Below are positions 52,071 to 61,341 of a DNA stretch of 64,000 nucleotides, piece after piece; the stretch's first letter is position 1; each line of letters opens with the position of its first letter. Source of the DNA: Sphingomonas glaciei (GTDB lineage Bacteria > Pseudomonadota > Alphaproteobacteria > Sphingomonadales > Sphingomonadaceae); assembly GCF_023380025.1 (NCBI RefSeq), contig NZ_CP097253.1, positions 1,736,001-1,800,000 on the forward strand, given 5' to 3'. The notes beneath the pieces were generated by a model. It was not told where the DNA came from. It made no database searches and was given only the letters and a program-made list of their open reading frames with translations. Position numbers and translations under genes: made by a program.

Positions 52071-53360
52071 TCAGCGTGCCGCCATCCGCGGGCGGGCGAC
52101 CACGGCGTCTTTCTTGTAGATGTCTTCGTAGATCGCGAGCTCGGATCCGCTGGGGACGGCGGTGAGGTAGGTCAGGTAGACCGGCACCGGCTTGGCCAGC
52201 GGCACCTTCTGCTCGGGTGCGGCGCCCTTGGCCTTGAGCGGCTTGCCGTACAGCCAGGCCGCCAGCCGGTGCGCCGCTTCCAGCCGGACGCAGCCGCCCG
52301 AGAACAACCGCGCGGCTTCGCCGAACAGCTCGTCCTGCGGGGTGTCGTGGAGGTAGATCCCCTGCGCGTTGGGGAACATGAATTTCATGTCGCCCATGCT
52401 GTTGGCGGGCCCGGGAAGCTGGCGCAGCCGCACTTCCTTCCTGCCCGCCGCGACCGCCTGCCAGTCGACGCTGGCGGGGCTGATCACCTTGGCCTTGTCG
52501 GACCAGTCGGACAGCACCTGATAGCCCTTGGCCCTGAGGTAGGGCGTCCCGCCCTTGATGACGTTGGGAACGATACGCTCCGCCGCCAGGTCACCAGGCA
52601 CGTTCCAGTACGGCCGCAGCGAGGTGTAGCGGATATAGGCCGCCATCATCGGGGTCGGATAGACCGGCTTGCCGACCACCACCCGCATCATGTCGACGGT
52701 CTGGTTGTTCTCGATCATGAACAGGCGCTGCGCCGCGACATTGACCATCACGTAGCGCCCGCCGGCCGGAAGGCTGCGGACACGGGCCATGTTCTTGCTC
52801 ACCAGCGATGCCGTCGCCGGGTCGAGCCGGGCATCGGTCAGCTGGCGGCGAAGCTGGGCGTAATAGGGATGCATCCAGCCCATGTTGCGCATGTAGGCGG
52901 CAACATCGGGCGCGGCGGCGGCAGCGGCGAGCAGCGCGGCGCCGCTCGGCGCCTGCGGGCGAAGCTCGCCGTCGACATAGACGATACCGACGCTCGGCGC
53001 CCGGCGCAGGTCCTGGGCGTAGCGCACGAACAATTCGCCCAGCGCGCGGTCGGCACGGGCGATCGCCTGCGGATTGCCGCCCTCGGCGGCGCGGGCCAGG
53101 CGGGCCAGGTCGCGGCTGCGATAGCGCTTCGGGTCGAGCCCGTCGGCCCGGGCGGTCTCGGTCAGCCGGAGCAGCTCATAGGCCGCCCCCCGGGTGCCGG
53201 GACGAAAGAAGAGGGATCCGGTGGACGGACTTGCCGCCGTCACCTGGGCGGCCGCGGGCGAGGCGGCCAGCACGGGGGCGACGAGCAGCCCCGCACAAAC
53301 AAGTGCCGGGCGCACGAGGCGCCCGGCACACAAGCCGATCTTAATACGCGAAAGGCTCAT
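52071..53360 (-). CDS. L,D-transpeptidase (YkuD domain), exported
   Basis: A 429-residue enzyme with a signal peptide (ALVCAGLLVAPVLAASPAAAQ). It has a long N-terminal scaffold domain (about 30-205), as in YcbB-type enzymes, then the YkuD domain: YVMVNVAAQRLFMIENNQTV, MRVVVGKPVYPTPMM, YLHDTPQDELF (catalytic His) and SGGCVRLEAAHRLA with the catalytic Cys. The usual SHGC or SSGC is SGGC here. It makes 3-3 crosslinks or attaches proteins to peptidoglycan. The glycine-zipper lipoprotein gene lies 9 bases upstream in the same direction, so the two may be co-transcribed. Confidence 0.92.
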   Translation of the reverse strand: MSLSRIKIGLCAGRLVRPALVCAGLLVAPVLAASPAAAQVTAASPSTGSLFFRPGTRGAAYELLRLTETARADGLDPKRYRSRDLARLARAAEGGNPQAIARADRALGELFVRYAQDLRRAPSVGIVYVDGELRPQAPSGAALLAAAAAAPDVAAYMRNMGWMHPYYAQLRRQLTDARLDPATASLVSKNMARVRSLPAGGRYVMVNVAAQRLFMIENNQTVDMMRVVVGKPVYPTPMMAAYIRYTSLRPYWNVPGDLAAERIVPNVIKGGTPYLRAKGYQVLSDWSDKAKVISPASVDWQAVAAGRKEVRLRQLPGPANSMGDMKFMFPNAQGIYLHDTPQDELFGEAARLFSGGCVRLEAAHRLAAWLYGKPLKAKGAAPEQKVPLAKPVPVYLTYLTAVPSGSELAIYEDIYKKDAVVARPRMAAR

Positions 53361-53369
53361 CTGTTCTCC

Positions 53370-53951
53370 TTAGCCGCGCTCACCGCTCCGGCTGGGGGCG
53401 GGGGCGGGGGCGGGCGTGTTGTAGGTCCCGGTGTTGGACTGCGCCGGGGCACCCGGATAATATTGCCCGTTCTGGACGTAGCCGTCGACCCGGCCGTCAC
53501 GATCGTTGTCGGCCCAGATGGCACCGGCGAGACCGCCGACCACTGCACCGGCGACAGCGCCTTCAAGCAGGCTGACGCCCGGGATCAGCGCGCCGGCAGC
53601 GACACCGGCAACGGCGCCGATGCCGGCACCCGTGGCAACGCGGCCGAGGGTCGAGTCATAGCCGCTCGGCTGACCCTGGTAATACTGGCCGTTCTGGACA
53701 TAGCCGTCGGCATAGCCGTCATTGTTGTTGTCGGCCCATACTGCGCCGGTCAGGCCTCCGATGGCAGCGCCAACGGCCGCACCGGTGATCGGGCTGACAC
53801 CCGGGACGACGGCGCCGACAGCGGCACCACCGACGGCACCCACGGCTGCGCCAGTTGCGGCGTCGGCAAGGGTGTCGTTGTTGCTGGTGGTCGAGCAGGC
53901 ACCGAGCGACAGCGAGCTGGCGGCCGCCAAAGCGATCAAGGTCTTCTTCAT
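53370..53951 (-). CDS. Glycine-zipper lipoprotein with internal duplication
   Basis: A 193-residue lipoprotein: MKKTLIALAAASSLSLGAC, lipobox LGAC, Cys at residue 19. The body holds two copies of a unit of about 75 residues. Each has Gly/Ala zipper helices (AATGAAVGAVGGAAVGAVVP and AGIGAVAGVAAGALIPGVSL), then WADNNNDGYADGYVQNGQYY or WADNDRDGRVDGYVQNGQYY. The D-x-N-x-D-G strings resemble calcium loops. Such YMGG/glycine-zipper proteins are outer-membrane structural lipoproteins in several families. It ends with Pro-Ala-rich sequence just before the transpeptidase start. Confidence 0.8.
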   Translation of the reverse strand: MKKTLIALAAASSLSLGACSTTSNNDTLADAATGAAVGAVGGAAVGAVVPGVSPITGAAVGAAIGGLTGAVWADNNNDGYADGYVQNGQYYQGQPSGYDSTLGRVATGAGIGAVAGVAAGALIPGVSLLEGAVAGAVVGGLAGAIWADNDRDGRVDGYVQNGQYYPGAPAQSNTGTYNTPAPAPAPSRSGERG

Positions 53952-54362
53952 ATCTTTTCTCCCGTGGTGTTCCGGTAACCTCGATCGGCCCCTTCCACCG
54001 GGGCGGAAGGTCAGGCCCTCAACACAGGCCAGTACCGATCAACGTCAGCGCCGCCCCAACGAAAGGCCGCCCCAAGAGGTTCCGGATGCGCAACAAGCAC
54101 CGGAAAACCAAAGGCTTAGTCTTCCTACCGGAGCCGCACTGACCCGTCCGTGAACGGATCGATACGCAAGCGGAACGAAGCAGTGAGCGTGAACTTACCA
54201 ATTAACGACGAGGCGACCCTGGCGTACCGCTGCTACGAGCCCGGCTGGACCTTTGTGCGGCACGGTTTACCGCCTTTGGTCCACCACCGTTCCACTCCCA
54301 GAACTTTTCGCCGGTAAGGGTGTTGGGGATGGCGTAGCTACTACGAAGATTGCGCACATTTG
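53952..54362. other. Longest intergenic region, no gene supported
   Basis: 411 bases between the divergent glycine-zipper lipoprotein and RND adaptor genes. Open frames on both strands here lack family features. Visible short symmetric elements: TCCGT-GA-ACGGA at 54147-54158 and CGTAG-CTA-CTACG at 54333-54345, the latter about 18 bases before the adaptor start and a possible repressor site. Composition is less GC-rich near 54170-54200 (CTTACCAATTAACG), where promoters for the efflux operon could lie. Nothing else is evident. Confidence 0.5.
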
Positions 54363-55607
54363 ATGATCCATCGATCGCCGGGCGTCGCCACGGCCCTTGT
54401 CTTCCTCGCCCTTCTTCCGCTGCTGGGCGCCTGTTCCGGCGGCTCCGATGCCGCGGCACAGAAAGGGGGCGGCGCCGGCAAGGGCGGCGCGCGTGGCCCG
54501 ACGCAAGTCGGCTTCGTTACCGTCACCACCTCCAGCGTACCTGTCGTCAGCCAGTTGGGCGGGCGCACCGTCGCCTACGAGACCTCGGAAGTGCGACCCC
54601 AGGTCAACGGCCTGGTCCAGCGCCGGCTGTTCACCGAAGGCAGCTTCGTCCGCCAGGGGCAGCCGCTCTACCAGATCGACCCGAGCCTCTATCAGGCCGC
54701 GGTCAACGAAGCGTCGGCGACCGTCGCCAGCGCGCGTGCAGCGGCCGATGCGGCGCAGGCCCGGGCCAATCGCTTCCGCCCGCTGGCGCAGATCGAGGCG
54801 GTCAGCCAACAGGAATATACCGACGCCGCGGCCCAGGCCCGCCAGGCCCGCGCCACCGTCAGCCAGAACCTCGCCGCGCTGGAAACGGCCCGGATCAACC
54901 TTCGCTTCGCCACCATCCGCGCGCCGATCACCGGCCGGATCGGCCGCTCGCTGTTCACCCAGGGCGCCCTGGTCAACGCCAATCAGGCCAATCCGCTGGC
55001 CGTGATCCAGCGCACCGACCCGATCTACGTCGACATCCAGCAGTCGAGCGCCGACCTCACCGCGCTTCGCCGCGCGCTGGCGCAGGGCGGGGTGACGCCC
55101 GGCAGCACCCAGGTCCGCCTCCTGCTCGAGGACGGCAGCGATTATGGCTTCACCGGTACCGTCCAATTCTCCGAACTGCAGGTCAACGAAAGCACCGGGA
55201 CGGTCACGCTGCGCGCCAGCTTCCCCAACCCGCAAGGCGTGTTGTTGCCCGGCCAGTTCGTCCAAACCCGCTTCATCCAGGCGGTGACCCCCGGCGCGAT
55301 CCTGGTCCCGCAGAACGCGGTCCAGCGTGACATCAGCGGATCGGCCTATGTCTTCCTGGTCGGTCCCGGCAACAAGGCGGTCCGCCGGGAGGTTCGAGCC
55401 GATCGCACCCAGGGCACCGACTGGGTCGTCACCGGCGGGCTCAAGGCCGGTGACAAGGTGATCAGCCAGGGCCTGTCCAACCTGCGCGACGGGGCGGAAA
55501 TCCGCCCGGTTCCGGCCGGAACGCCGCAGCGCATCGCTCCGGCGCCCGCCGGAGGCGCCGGTCAGGGCAAGGCTGGCGGGCAAAGCAAGGGCGGCGGGCC
55601 CGCTTAG
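54363..55607 (+). CDS. RND efflux periplasmic adaptor lipoprotein (MexA/AcrA-like)
   Basis: A 414-residue membrane-fusion protein linking the inner-membrane pump to the outer-membrane channel. Lipoprotein signal ends LLGAC (Cys near residue 24). Then comes the beta-barrel/lipoyl region (TVAYETSEVRPQVNGLVQRR, EGSFVRQGQPLYQIDPSLYQ), an alpha-hairpin (ASARAAADAAQARANRF), APITGRIGRSLFTQGALV, and PGQFVQTRF with LVPQNAVQRD. Start at the ATG at 54363; a TTG just before it would add one residue. The pump gene starts in a TAGTG overlap. First gene of a three-gene efflux operon. Confidence 0.94.
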   Translation: MIHRSPGVATALVFLALLPLLGACSGGSDAAAQKGGGAGKGGARGPTQVGFVTVTTSSVPVVSQLGGRTVAYETSEVRPQVNGLVQRRLFTEGSFVRQGQPLYQIDPSLYQAAVNEASATVASARAAADAAQARANRFRPLAQIEAVSQQEYTDAAAQARQARATVSQNLAALETARINLRFATIRAPITGRIGRSLFTQGALVNANQANPLAVIQRTDPIYVDIQQSSADLTALRRALAQGGVTPGSTQVRLLLEDGSDYGFTGTVQFSELQVNESTGTVTLRASFPNPQGVLLPGQFVQTRFIQAVTPGAILVPQNAVQRDISGSAYVFLVGPGNKAVRREVRADRTQGTDWVVTGGLKAGDKVISQGLSNLRDGAEIRPVPAGTPQRIAPAPAGGAGQGKAGGQSKGGGPA

Positions 55608-58600
55608 TGTCCCAGCTTTTCATCAACCGGCCGATCTTCGCCTGGGTCCTGGCGATCATCACCATGCTGGCCGGGATCGGCGCCATCACCCAGTTGCCGG
55701 TGGAGCAATATCCCGACGTCGCCCCGCCGCAGGTCAACATCCGCGCCACCTATCCGGGCGCCAGCGCCGAGACGGTCGAGAATAGCGTCACCCAGATCCT
55801 CGAACAGCAATTGTCGGGCATCGACGGGCTGCTGTTCTTCTCGTCCACCTCCAGCTCGCGGGGGTCGGTCGGCATCTCGGCCACCTTCGCCAAGGGCACC
55901 GATCCCGACACCGCGCAGGTCCAGGTCCAGAATGCGGTCCAGCAGGCGGTCTCGCGGCTGCCGCAGCAGGTCCAGCAGCAGGGCGTCCGGGTCACCAAGT
56001 CCAATCCCGACTTCCTGCTGATCGTCGGCGTGTTCGACGAAACCGATCGGCGCTCGAACATCGACGTGTCGGACTATCTCACCAGCAACATCCAGGATCC
56101 GCTGTCGCGGGTCGAAGGCGTCGGCGACGTCAACGTGTTCGGTTCGCAGCGGGCGATGCGGATCTGGCTCAATCCCCAGCGGCTGGCCGGCGTCGCCCTG
56201 ATGCCTAGCGACGTCATCAATGCGATCCAGAACCAGAACACCGAGGTCGCTGCGGGCGAAGTGGGCAGCCTGCCCCAGCCGTCCGACCAGCTCCTCAACG
56301 CCACCGTCACCGCCCAGTCCCGCCTGCAGACGCCCGAGCAATTCGAGAACATCATCGTCAAGACCGAACCGAGCGGCGCGACGGTTCGGATCAAGGACGT
56401 CGCCCGGGTCGAGCTCGGCGCCGAAAGCTACAATGCGCGCAGCCGCATCAACGGCCATCCGGGCGCAGGCATGGCGATCAGTCTGGCGCCCGGGGCCGAC
56501 GCCCTCAAGACCGCCGGCCTGATCAAGGAACGCGTGGCCGAATTGACGAGCGCGATGCCCGAGGGACTCAAGGTCGCCTACGCCAACGACACCACCGCCT
56601 TCATCAAATTGTCGGTCGAGGAGGTGGTGAAGACCCTGCTCGAGGCCGTGGTCCTCGTGGTCATCGTGATGTTCGTCTTCCTGCAAAGCTGGCGGGCGAC
56701 CCTGGTCCCGGCGATCGCGGTGCCGGTGGTGCTGCTCGGCACCTTCGCGATCTTCTATCTGTTCGGCTTCACCATCAACACGCTGACCCTGTTCGGGCTG
56801 GTGCTGGCGATCGGCCTCCTCGTCGACGACGCCATCGTGGTGGTCGAGAATGTCGAGCGCCTGATGGAAGAAAACCCCGGCATGAGCCCGCGGGAAGCGA
56901 CCGAAATCTCGATGAAGGAGATCCAGGTCGCGCTGGTCGCCATTGCGGTGGTGCTGTCCGCGGTCTTCCTGCCGATGGCTTTCTTCGGCGGCTCGACCGG
57001 GGTCATCTACCAGCAATTCTCGATCACCATCATAAGCTGCATGATCCTGTCGGTGCTGGTCGCGCTGATCCTCAGCCCGGCGATCACCGCGACCTTGCTC
57101 AAGGCGCGCAAGCCGGCCGAAGAGGAGGCCGCCGAGCGGCAGGACAATCGCTGGTACCAGCGCTGGGCGCACCGCTTCCAGGACTGGTTCAACCGCAATT
57201 TCAGCCGCGGGGTCGAGCGCTACACCGGGGCGGCGATTGGGGTGATCAACCGCAAGTGGCTGTTCCTCGGCATCTACGGCATCACCTGCGTGATCCTGGT
57301 GATCATGTTCCAGCGGCTGCCGACCAGCTTCCTCCCGACCGAGGACCAGGGCGCCGCCAGCATTCAGTTCCGCCTTCCCGCCGGCGCCACCCAGCAGCGC
57401 ACGCTGGAGGTGCAGCGCCAGATCGAGACCTATTTGCGCGATTATGAAGCCAAGAATCTTTCGGTCGTGTTCACCGTCGCCGGCGGTGGCGGCGGTGGCG
57501 GCGCGCAGGGACAGAATACCGGACAGGGCTTCATCAACCTCGCTCCGTGGGACGACCGCAAGGGTGCGGAGAACACTGCCGATGCGATTGTGGAGCGCGC
57601 CTCGGGTGCCTTCCGCGGGTTCCGCGATGCCCAGGTGTTCGCGCTGGTGCCCGGCGCCATCCGCGGCCTTGGTCAGTCCAACGGCTTCAACCTCCAGCTG
57701 CAGAACAGCGGCGGACTCAGCCGCGAGCAATTCCAGGCCGCGCGCGAACGCCTGCTTGCCGCCGCCAACGGCGATCCGCTGCTCAGCTCGGTTCGTTTGA
57801 GCGACCTGCCCGACGTCGCCAACCTCGACGTCGATGTCGACCAGCAGCGCCTGACCGCGTTCGGGGTCAGCCAGGCTGACGTCAACAACACGCTGTCGAC
57901 CGCCTGGGGCGGGCGCTACGTCAACGACTTTATCGACAATGGCCGGGTCAAGCGGGTCTACGTGCAGGGCGATGCCCCCTATCGCTCGCAGCCTTCGGAC
58001 CTCAGCCAATGGTATGTGCGCGGCAATGACGGACAGATGACCCCGTTCAGCGCCTTTGCCCAAACCGGGTGGAGCACCGGCCCGAGCAGCCTCAGCCGCT
58101 TCAACGGCGTGTCCTCGTTCGAATTCCAGGGCCAGCCGGCCGCCGGCGTCAGCTCGGGCGAAGCGATGGACCGGATGATGGAGCTCGCCGCCGAAATCCC
58201 CGGCACCACCGTGTCCTGGTCGGGAGCGAGCTTCCAGGAACGGCTGTCGGCCGGCCAGGCGCCCCTGCTCTACGCGCTGTCGCTGCTGGTGGTGTTCCTC
58301 TGCCTTGCTGCCTTGTATGAAAGCTGGACCATCCCCGTCGCGGTGCTGCTGGTCATCCCGCTCGGCCTGGTCGGCGCGGTCTTTGCGGTGACGCTTCGCG
58401 GGCTGGAGAACGACGTCTACCTGCAGATCGGCCTGCTCACGACCATGGGCCTCGCCGCCAAGAACGCGATCCTGATGATCGAATTCGCCGAGCAGGCCGA
58501 ACGCGCCGGCAAGAGCGTGATGGACAGCGCGATCGAAGCCGCCCGGATCCGCCTCCGCCCGATTCTGATGACCAGCTTCGCCTTCATCTTCGGCGTGCTT

Positions 58601-58807
58601 CCACTGGCGCTGTCGACCGGCGCCGGCGCCAACAGCCGGATTGCGATCGGCACCGCGGTGATCGGCGGCATGCTGACCGCCACCATCCTCGCGATCTTCT
58701 ACATTCCGCTGTTCTTCGTCTTGGTGCGCCGCGCCGCCAAGGAGGGCATCGTCAGGGTCCGCGAGCGCCTGCGCCGCCGCGCGCCGCCCAAGGAAGCCAC
58801 CACGTGA
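55607..58807 (+). CDS. RND family efflux pump (HAE1, AcrB/MexB-like)
   Basis: A 1066-residue proton-driven trimeric pump of the hydrophobe/amphiphile efflux type. MSQLFINRPIFAWVLAIITM is the typical N-terminus, then the first porter domain. GLVLAIGLLVDDAIVVVENV in TM4 holds the paired Asp of proton relay, and the second half repeats the fold with LVVFLCLAALYESWTIPVAV, GLAAKNAILMIEFAEQAERA and RPILMTSFAFIFGVLPLALS. The length is a little above AcrB (1049). It begins and ends in overlaps with its neighbours (TAGTG and GTGA). Multidrug export is the family role; substrates are not shown. Confidence 0.96.
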   Translation: MSQLFINRPIFAWVLAIITMLAGIGAITQLPVEQYPDVAPPQVNIRATYPGASAETVENSVTQILEQQLSGIDGLLFFSSTSSSRGSVGISATFAKGTDPDTAQVQVQNAVQQAVSRLPQQVQQQGVRVTKSNPDFLLIVGVFDETDRRSNIDVSDYLTSNIQDPLSRVEGVGDVNVFGSQRAMRIWLNPQRLAGVALMPSDVINAIQNQNTEVAAGEVGSLPQPSDQLLNATVTAQSRLQTPEQFENIIVKTEPSGATVRIKDVARVELGAESYNARSRINGHPGAGMAISLAPGADALKTAGLIKERVAELTSAMPEGLKVAYANDTTAFIKLSVEEVVKTLLEAVVLVVIVMFVFLQSWRATLVPAIAVPVVLLGTFAIFYLFGFTINTLTLFGLVLAIGLLVDDAIVVVENVERLMEENPGMSPREATEISMKEIQVALVAIAVVLSAVFLPMAFFGGSTGVIYQQFSITIISCMILSVLVALILSPAITATLLKARKPAEEEAAERQDNRWYQRWAHRFQDWFNRNFSRGVERYTGAAIGVINRKWLFLGIYGITCVILVIMFQRLPTSFLPTEDQGAASIQFRLPAGATQQRTLEVQRQIETYLRDYEAKNLSVVFTVAGGGGGGGAQGQNTGQGFINLAPWDDRKGAENTADAIVERASGAFRGFRDAQVFALVPGAIRGLGQSNGFNLQLQNSGGLSREQFQAARERLLAAANGDPLLSSVRLSDLPDVANLDVDVDQQRLTAFGVSQADVNNTLSTAWGGRYVNDFIDNGRVKRVYVQGDAPYRSQPSDLSQWYVRGNDGQMTPFSAFAQTGWSTGPSSLSRFNGVSSFEFQGQPAAGVSSGEAMDRMMELAAEIPGTTVSWSGASFQERLSAGQAPLLYALSLLVVFLCLAALYESWTIPVAVLLVIPLGLVGAVFAVTLRGLENDVYLQIGLLTTMGLAAKNAILMIEFAEQAERAGKSVMDSAIEAARIRLRPILMTSFAFIFGVLPLALSTGAGANSRIAIGTAVIGGMLTATILAIFYIPLFFVLVRRAAKEGIVRVRERLRRRAPPKEATT

Positions 58808-60186
58808 AGCGCCTGCTCATCCTCGCTCCGTTGCTGCTCGCCGGTTGCACCTCGCTCGACCCAACCTACCGCACCCCGGCCGCCCCGGTTCCGGTCAGCT
58901 GGCCAGTCGGCGATCCGTATCGCGCTGAAGCGCCGGCCCTGCCAGAGTTCAACCATCGCGACGTCCTCCGCGATGTGCGGTTGCAGACATTGGTCGCCCA
59001 GGCGCTGCAGAATAATCGCGACCTGCGGATCGCTGCCGCCAATATCGCCGCGGCCCGCGCCCAGGTCCGCATCACCCGCGCCAACCAGCTCCCCCGGCTC
59101 GATTCCGCCGCCGGGGTGGAGGTCACGCCGCGCCGAGATCAGGACGGCGACATCAATGGCGTGCGGGTCGGTGGTTCGGCCAGCCTGCTGCCCTCGTTCG
59201 AGCTCGACCTGTTCGGCCTGCTTGCCTCGCAGACCCGTGCCCAGCAGGAACGGCTGCTCGCCACGGGCGCGGCCGAGCGCGCGGTTCGCGTTGCCCTGAT
59301 CGGTGACATCGCCGACGCCTGGCTGGCCTATGCCGCCGACACCTCGCTGCTGTCGATCGCGGAGAATACGGTCGCCGCGGCGGAGCGCAGCCGGGTCCTG
59401 ACCGATGCGCGGCTGCGCGGGGGCGTAGCTCCGCGCACCGACCTTCTCCAGGCCCAGCAGGTGCTCGAAACCGCGCGCGCCGACCTCGCCGAACAGCGGG
59501 CCCGCCGGGCGCAGGACGCCAACCTCCTGCAGTTGCTCGTCGGTGCACCGGTCGATCCCAGCCTACTCCCCAGTTCGATCAACCAGGCGGCGGCGAGCAT
59601 CGCGGCGCTTCCGGCCGGGCTGGATTCGCGCATCCTGCTGCGCCGGCCCGACGTGATCGAGGCCGAATATCGCCTTCGCGCCGCCAACGCCGACATCGGC
59701 GCCGCCCGCGCCGCGCTGTTCCCGCGGATCTCGCTCACCGGCCTGCTTGGGCTTGCCAGCCGCACGCTCGGCGGCCTGTTCAGCGGCAGTGCGTTCAATT
59801 TCTCGGGGGGCGCCGACGCCACCTACAGCATCTTCAACGGCGGCGCGGCCCGGGCCAATGTCGCCCTCGCGCGGGCCGACCAGCAGGCCGCGCTAGCCAC
59901 CTACGAGCGCTCGATCCAGACCGGCTTCCGCGAAGTCGCCGACGCTTTGGCCGATCGCGGTACCCTGGGCGATCGCGTTTCCGCCAACCAGCGCAACCTG
60001 TCGGCCGCCAACGAGACGCTGCGACTGGTCACCGCCCGCTACCGCGAGGGCCTCGACCCTTTCCTCAACGTCCTCGACGCGCAGCGCTCGGCCTATGCGA
60101 CCGAACGCAATGTCGTGGCGGTCCAACTGGCGGCGGCGCAGAACAAGGTGGCGGTGTATCGCGCTCTGGGCGGCGACGGCATCTAG
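58804..60186 (+). CDS. Outer-membrane efflux lipoprotein (NodT/OprM-like)
   Basis: A 460-residue TolC-family outer-membrane factor. Lipoprotein signal MKRLLILAPLLLAGC (Cys at residue 15), then LQTLVAQALQNNRDLRIAAA at the start of the first helical half and ARADLAEQRARRAQDANLLQ, SILLRRPDVIEAEYRLRAAN-like and SIFNGGAARANVALARADQQ in the second, with RYREGLDPFLNVLDAQRSAY near the end. It completes the adaptor-pump-channel operon. GTG start overlaps the pump TGA. A hairpin follows about 20 bases after the stop. Confidence 0.95.
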   Translation: MKRLLILAPLLLAGCTSLDPTYRTPAAPVPVSWPVGDPYRAEAPALPEFNHRDVLRDVRLQTLVAQALQNNRDLRIAAANIAAARAQVRITRANQLPRLDSAAGVEVTPRRDQDGDINGVRVGGSASLLPSFELDLFGLLASQTRAQQERLLATGAAERAVRVALIGDIADAWLAYAADTSLLSIAENTVAAAERSRVLTDARLRGGVAPRTDLLQAQQVLETARADLAEQRARRAQDANLLQLLVGAPVDPSLLPSSINQAAASIAALPAGLDSRILLRRPDVIEAEYRLRAANADIGAARAALFPRISLTGLLGLASRTLGGLFSGSAFNFSGGADATYSIFNGGAARANVALARADQQAALATYERSIQTGFREVADALADRGTLGDRVSANQRNLSAANETLRLVTARYREGLDPFLNVLDAQRSAYATERNVVAVQLAAAQNKVAVYRALGGDGI

Positions 60187-60205
60187 CCAGCGCTCGCACG
60201 ACGCA

Positions 60206-60236
60206 CGCCTCCCCTCGGTGGTTCGAAGGGAAGGCG
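60206..60236. terminator. Candidate terminator hairpin after the RND operon
   Basis: CGCCTCCCCT (60206-60215) and AGGGAAGGCG (60227-60236) pair with one mismatch around an 11-base loop. No T-run follows, so it is not a classical intrinsic terminator; it may end the efflux transcript or the tRNA transcript from the other side, or help protect the 3' end. Confidence 0.35.
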
Positions 60237-60252
60237 GCGACAGACTTGGGAC

Positions 60253-60345
60253 TGGCGGAGACGGAGGGATTCGAACCCTCGGTAAGGGAATTCCCCCTAC
60301 GGCGGTTTAGCAAACCGCTGGTTTCAGCCACTCACCCACGTCTCC
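60253..60345 (-). tRNA. tRNA-Ser, anticodon GCT
   Basis: Read on the minus strand from 60345. Acceptor GGAGACG pairs with CGTCTCC, followed by G discriminator and an encoded CCA (60255-60253). The anticodon stem GCGGT/ACCGC encloses the loop TTGCTAA with anticodon GCT, reading AGC and AGU. A long variable arm (GTAGGGGGAATTCCCTTAC) is characteristic of class II tRNA-Ser. The T arm GAGGG-TTCGAAT-CCCTC is intact. Length is about 90 bases plus CCA. Confidence 0.97.
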
Positions 60346-60503
60346 GGATGCCTTGGCTGCGGTGCGCTTAGCGGACCATGCTGGCCGGTTCAACCTCGCA
60401 AGCCGTTGCAAACGAATAAGCCTGCGCAGACGATCGAACGTTAGACAGGCGACTGTCGGCCAGTCGACACTGAAGCTGGCCTAAGTCCTTAATTTTTCAG
60501 CTA

Positions 60504-60533
60504 TTGCTTCCTGTCGGAACACTAGCGTAATGC
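60504..60533 (+). promoter_or_regulatory. Weak candidate promoter of the Crp/Fnr gene
   Basis: TTGCTT at 60504-60509 and TAATGC at 60528-60533, 18 bases apart, in the 234-base gap between the tRNA and the regulator. Moderate match to consensus, on the plus strand. Confidence 0.35.
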
Positions 60534-60545
60534 TTTGCCCCGGGG

Positions 60546-60562
60546 CAGGCACTTGGTGCCTG
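60546..60562. promoter_or_regulatory. Perfect inverted repeat before the Crp/Fnr regulator
   Basis: CAGGCAC (60546-60552), TTG, GTGCCTG (60556-60562) form a perfect 7-base palindrome with a 3-base centre, 18 bases before the preferred ATG at 60580. It sits at the start of the putative transcript, as an autoregulatory operator might, or could fold in RNA next to the ribosome-binding site. Confidence 0.45.
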
Positions 60563-60579
60563 GAAAGGTCACGGGGTAC

Positions 60580-61341
60580 ATGAATATACCGCTCCACATG
60601 TCGGCTGAGCCGAGCCTCGATGCTGCGTTCGCCGGCAATCGCCTGCTCGCCACCCTTTCGCAGGAGGAGCGCGCGCTGCTCGGGTCCGACATCGAGGTCG
60701 TCAACCTCGGCGTCGGCGACACCGTGCTTGAGACCGGCTCGATTACCAAGCACAGTCTGTTTCCGTTCGACGGGCTGATGATCTCCCTGCGGCGTGAACT
60801 GTCGGGTGGCCGTTCGGTCGAGGTCGCCGCAATCGGCCGCGAAGGCGCGGTCGGCGGGATCATCAGTTGCGGGGCAGCGCCTGCCTTCACCCAGGCGGTC
60901 GTACAACTGCCGGGCTCGGCCGCGCTGATCCCGATGCCGGCGGTCGAAAAGGCCAAGCTGCAAAGCGAGCACATCCGAAACCTGTTCTGCCGCTATTCCG
61001 ACGCGCTGCTGGCGCAGGTCATGCAGTCGGTCGCCTGCAATGCTTTTCATCCGATCGAGGCCCGCGCCGCGCGCTGGCTGCTCCACGCCCAGGACCGCGC
61101 CGCCAGCGACCGGCTCGAACTGACCCAGGAAAGCCTGGCCGGCTTGCTGGGCGTGCAACGGACCACCGTCAACGCGGTCGCCCGCGTGCTGCAGGAGCAG
61201 GGGCTCATCGCCTATCGCCGCGGAGCGATCCAGGTGATCGACCGCCCCGGCCTGCTGCGGGTCAGCTGCGACTGCTACCAGGCGATCGAGGATCATTTCC
61301 ACGCCGTGCTCGGCCCCGACGGACGCGGCGCCGCGTCCTAG
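60580..61341 (+). CDS. Crp/Fnr family transcriptional regulator
   Basis: A 253-residue protein. The N-terminal cyclic-nucleotide-type beta-roll (about 25-140) lacks the cysteines of oxygen-sensing FNR, so the effector is unknown. The C-terminal winged helix includes [20 protein letters not shown] (with [15 protein letters not shown] after it), the recognition helix region. I prefer the ATG at 60580 because a candidate promoter and palindrome lie before it; ATGs at 60535 and 60598 are possible. It shares a CTAG with the stop of convergent pyrC. Confidence 0.85.
   Translation: MNIPLHMSAEPSLDAAFAGNRLLATLSQEERALLGSDIEVVNLGVGDTVLETGSITKHSLFPFDGLMISLRRELSGGRSVEVAAIGREGAVGGIISCGAAPAFTQAVVQLPGSAALIPMPAVEKAKLQSEHIRNLFCRYSDALLAQVMQSVACNAFHPIEARAARWLLHAQDRAASDRLELTQESLAGLLGVQRTTVNAVARVLQEQGLIAYRRGAIQVIDRPGLLRVSCDCYQAIEDHFHAVLGPDGRGAAS

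Noticed and set aside
54019..54201. A 60-codon open frame on the minus strand upstream of the RND adaptor
   Set aside because: No conserved motif and no ribosome-binding site; the hydrophobic end is too short to support a membrane protein.
54202..54459. An 85-codon minus-strand frame overlapping the RND adaptor start
   Set aside because: It runs into the adaptor coding region on the opposite strand and shows no family features.
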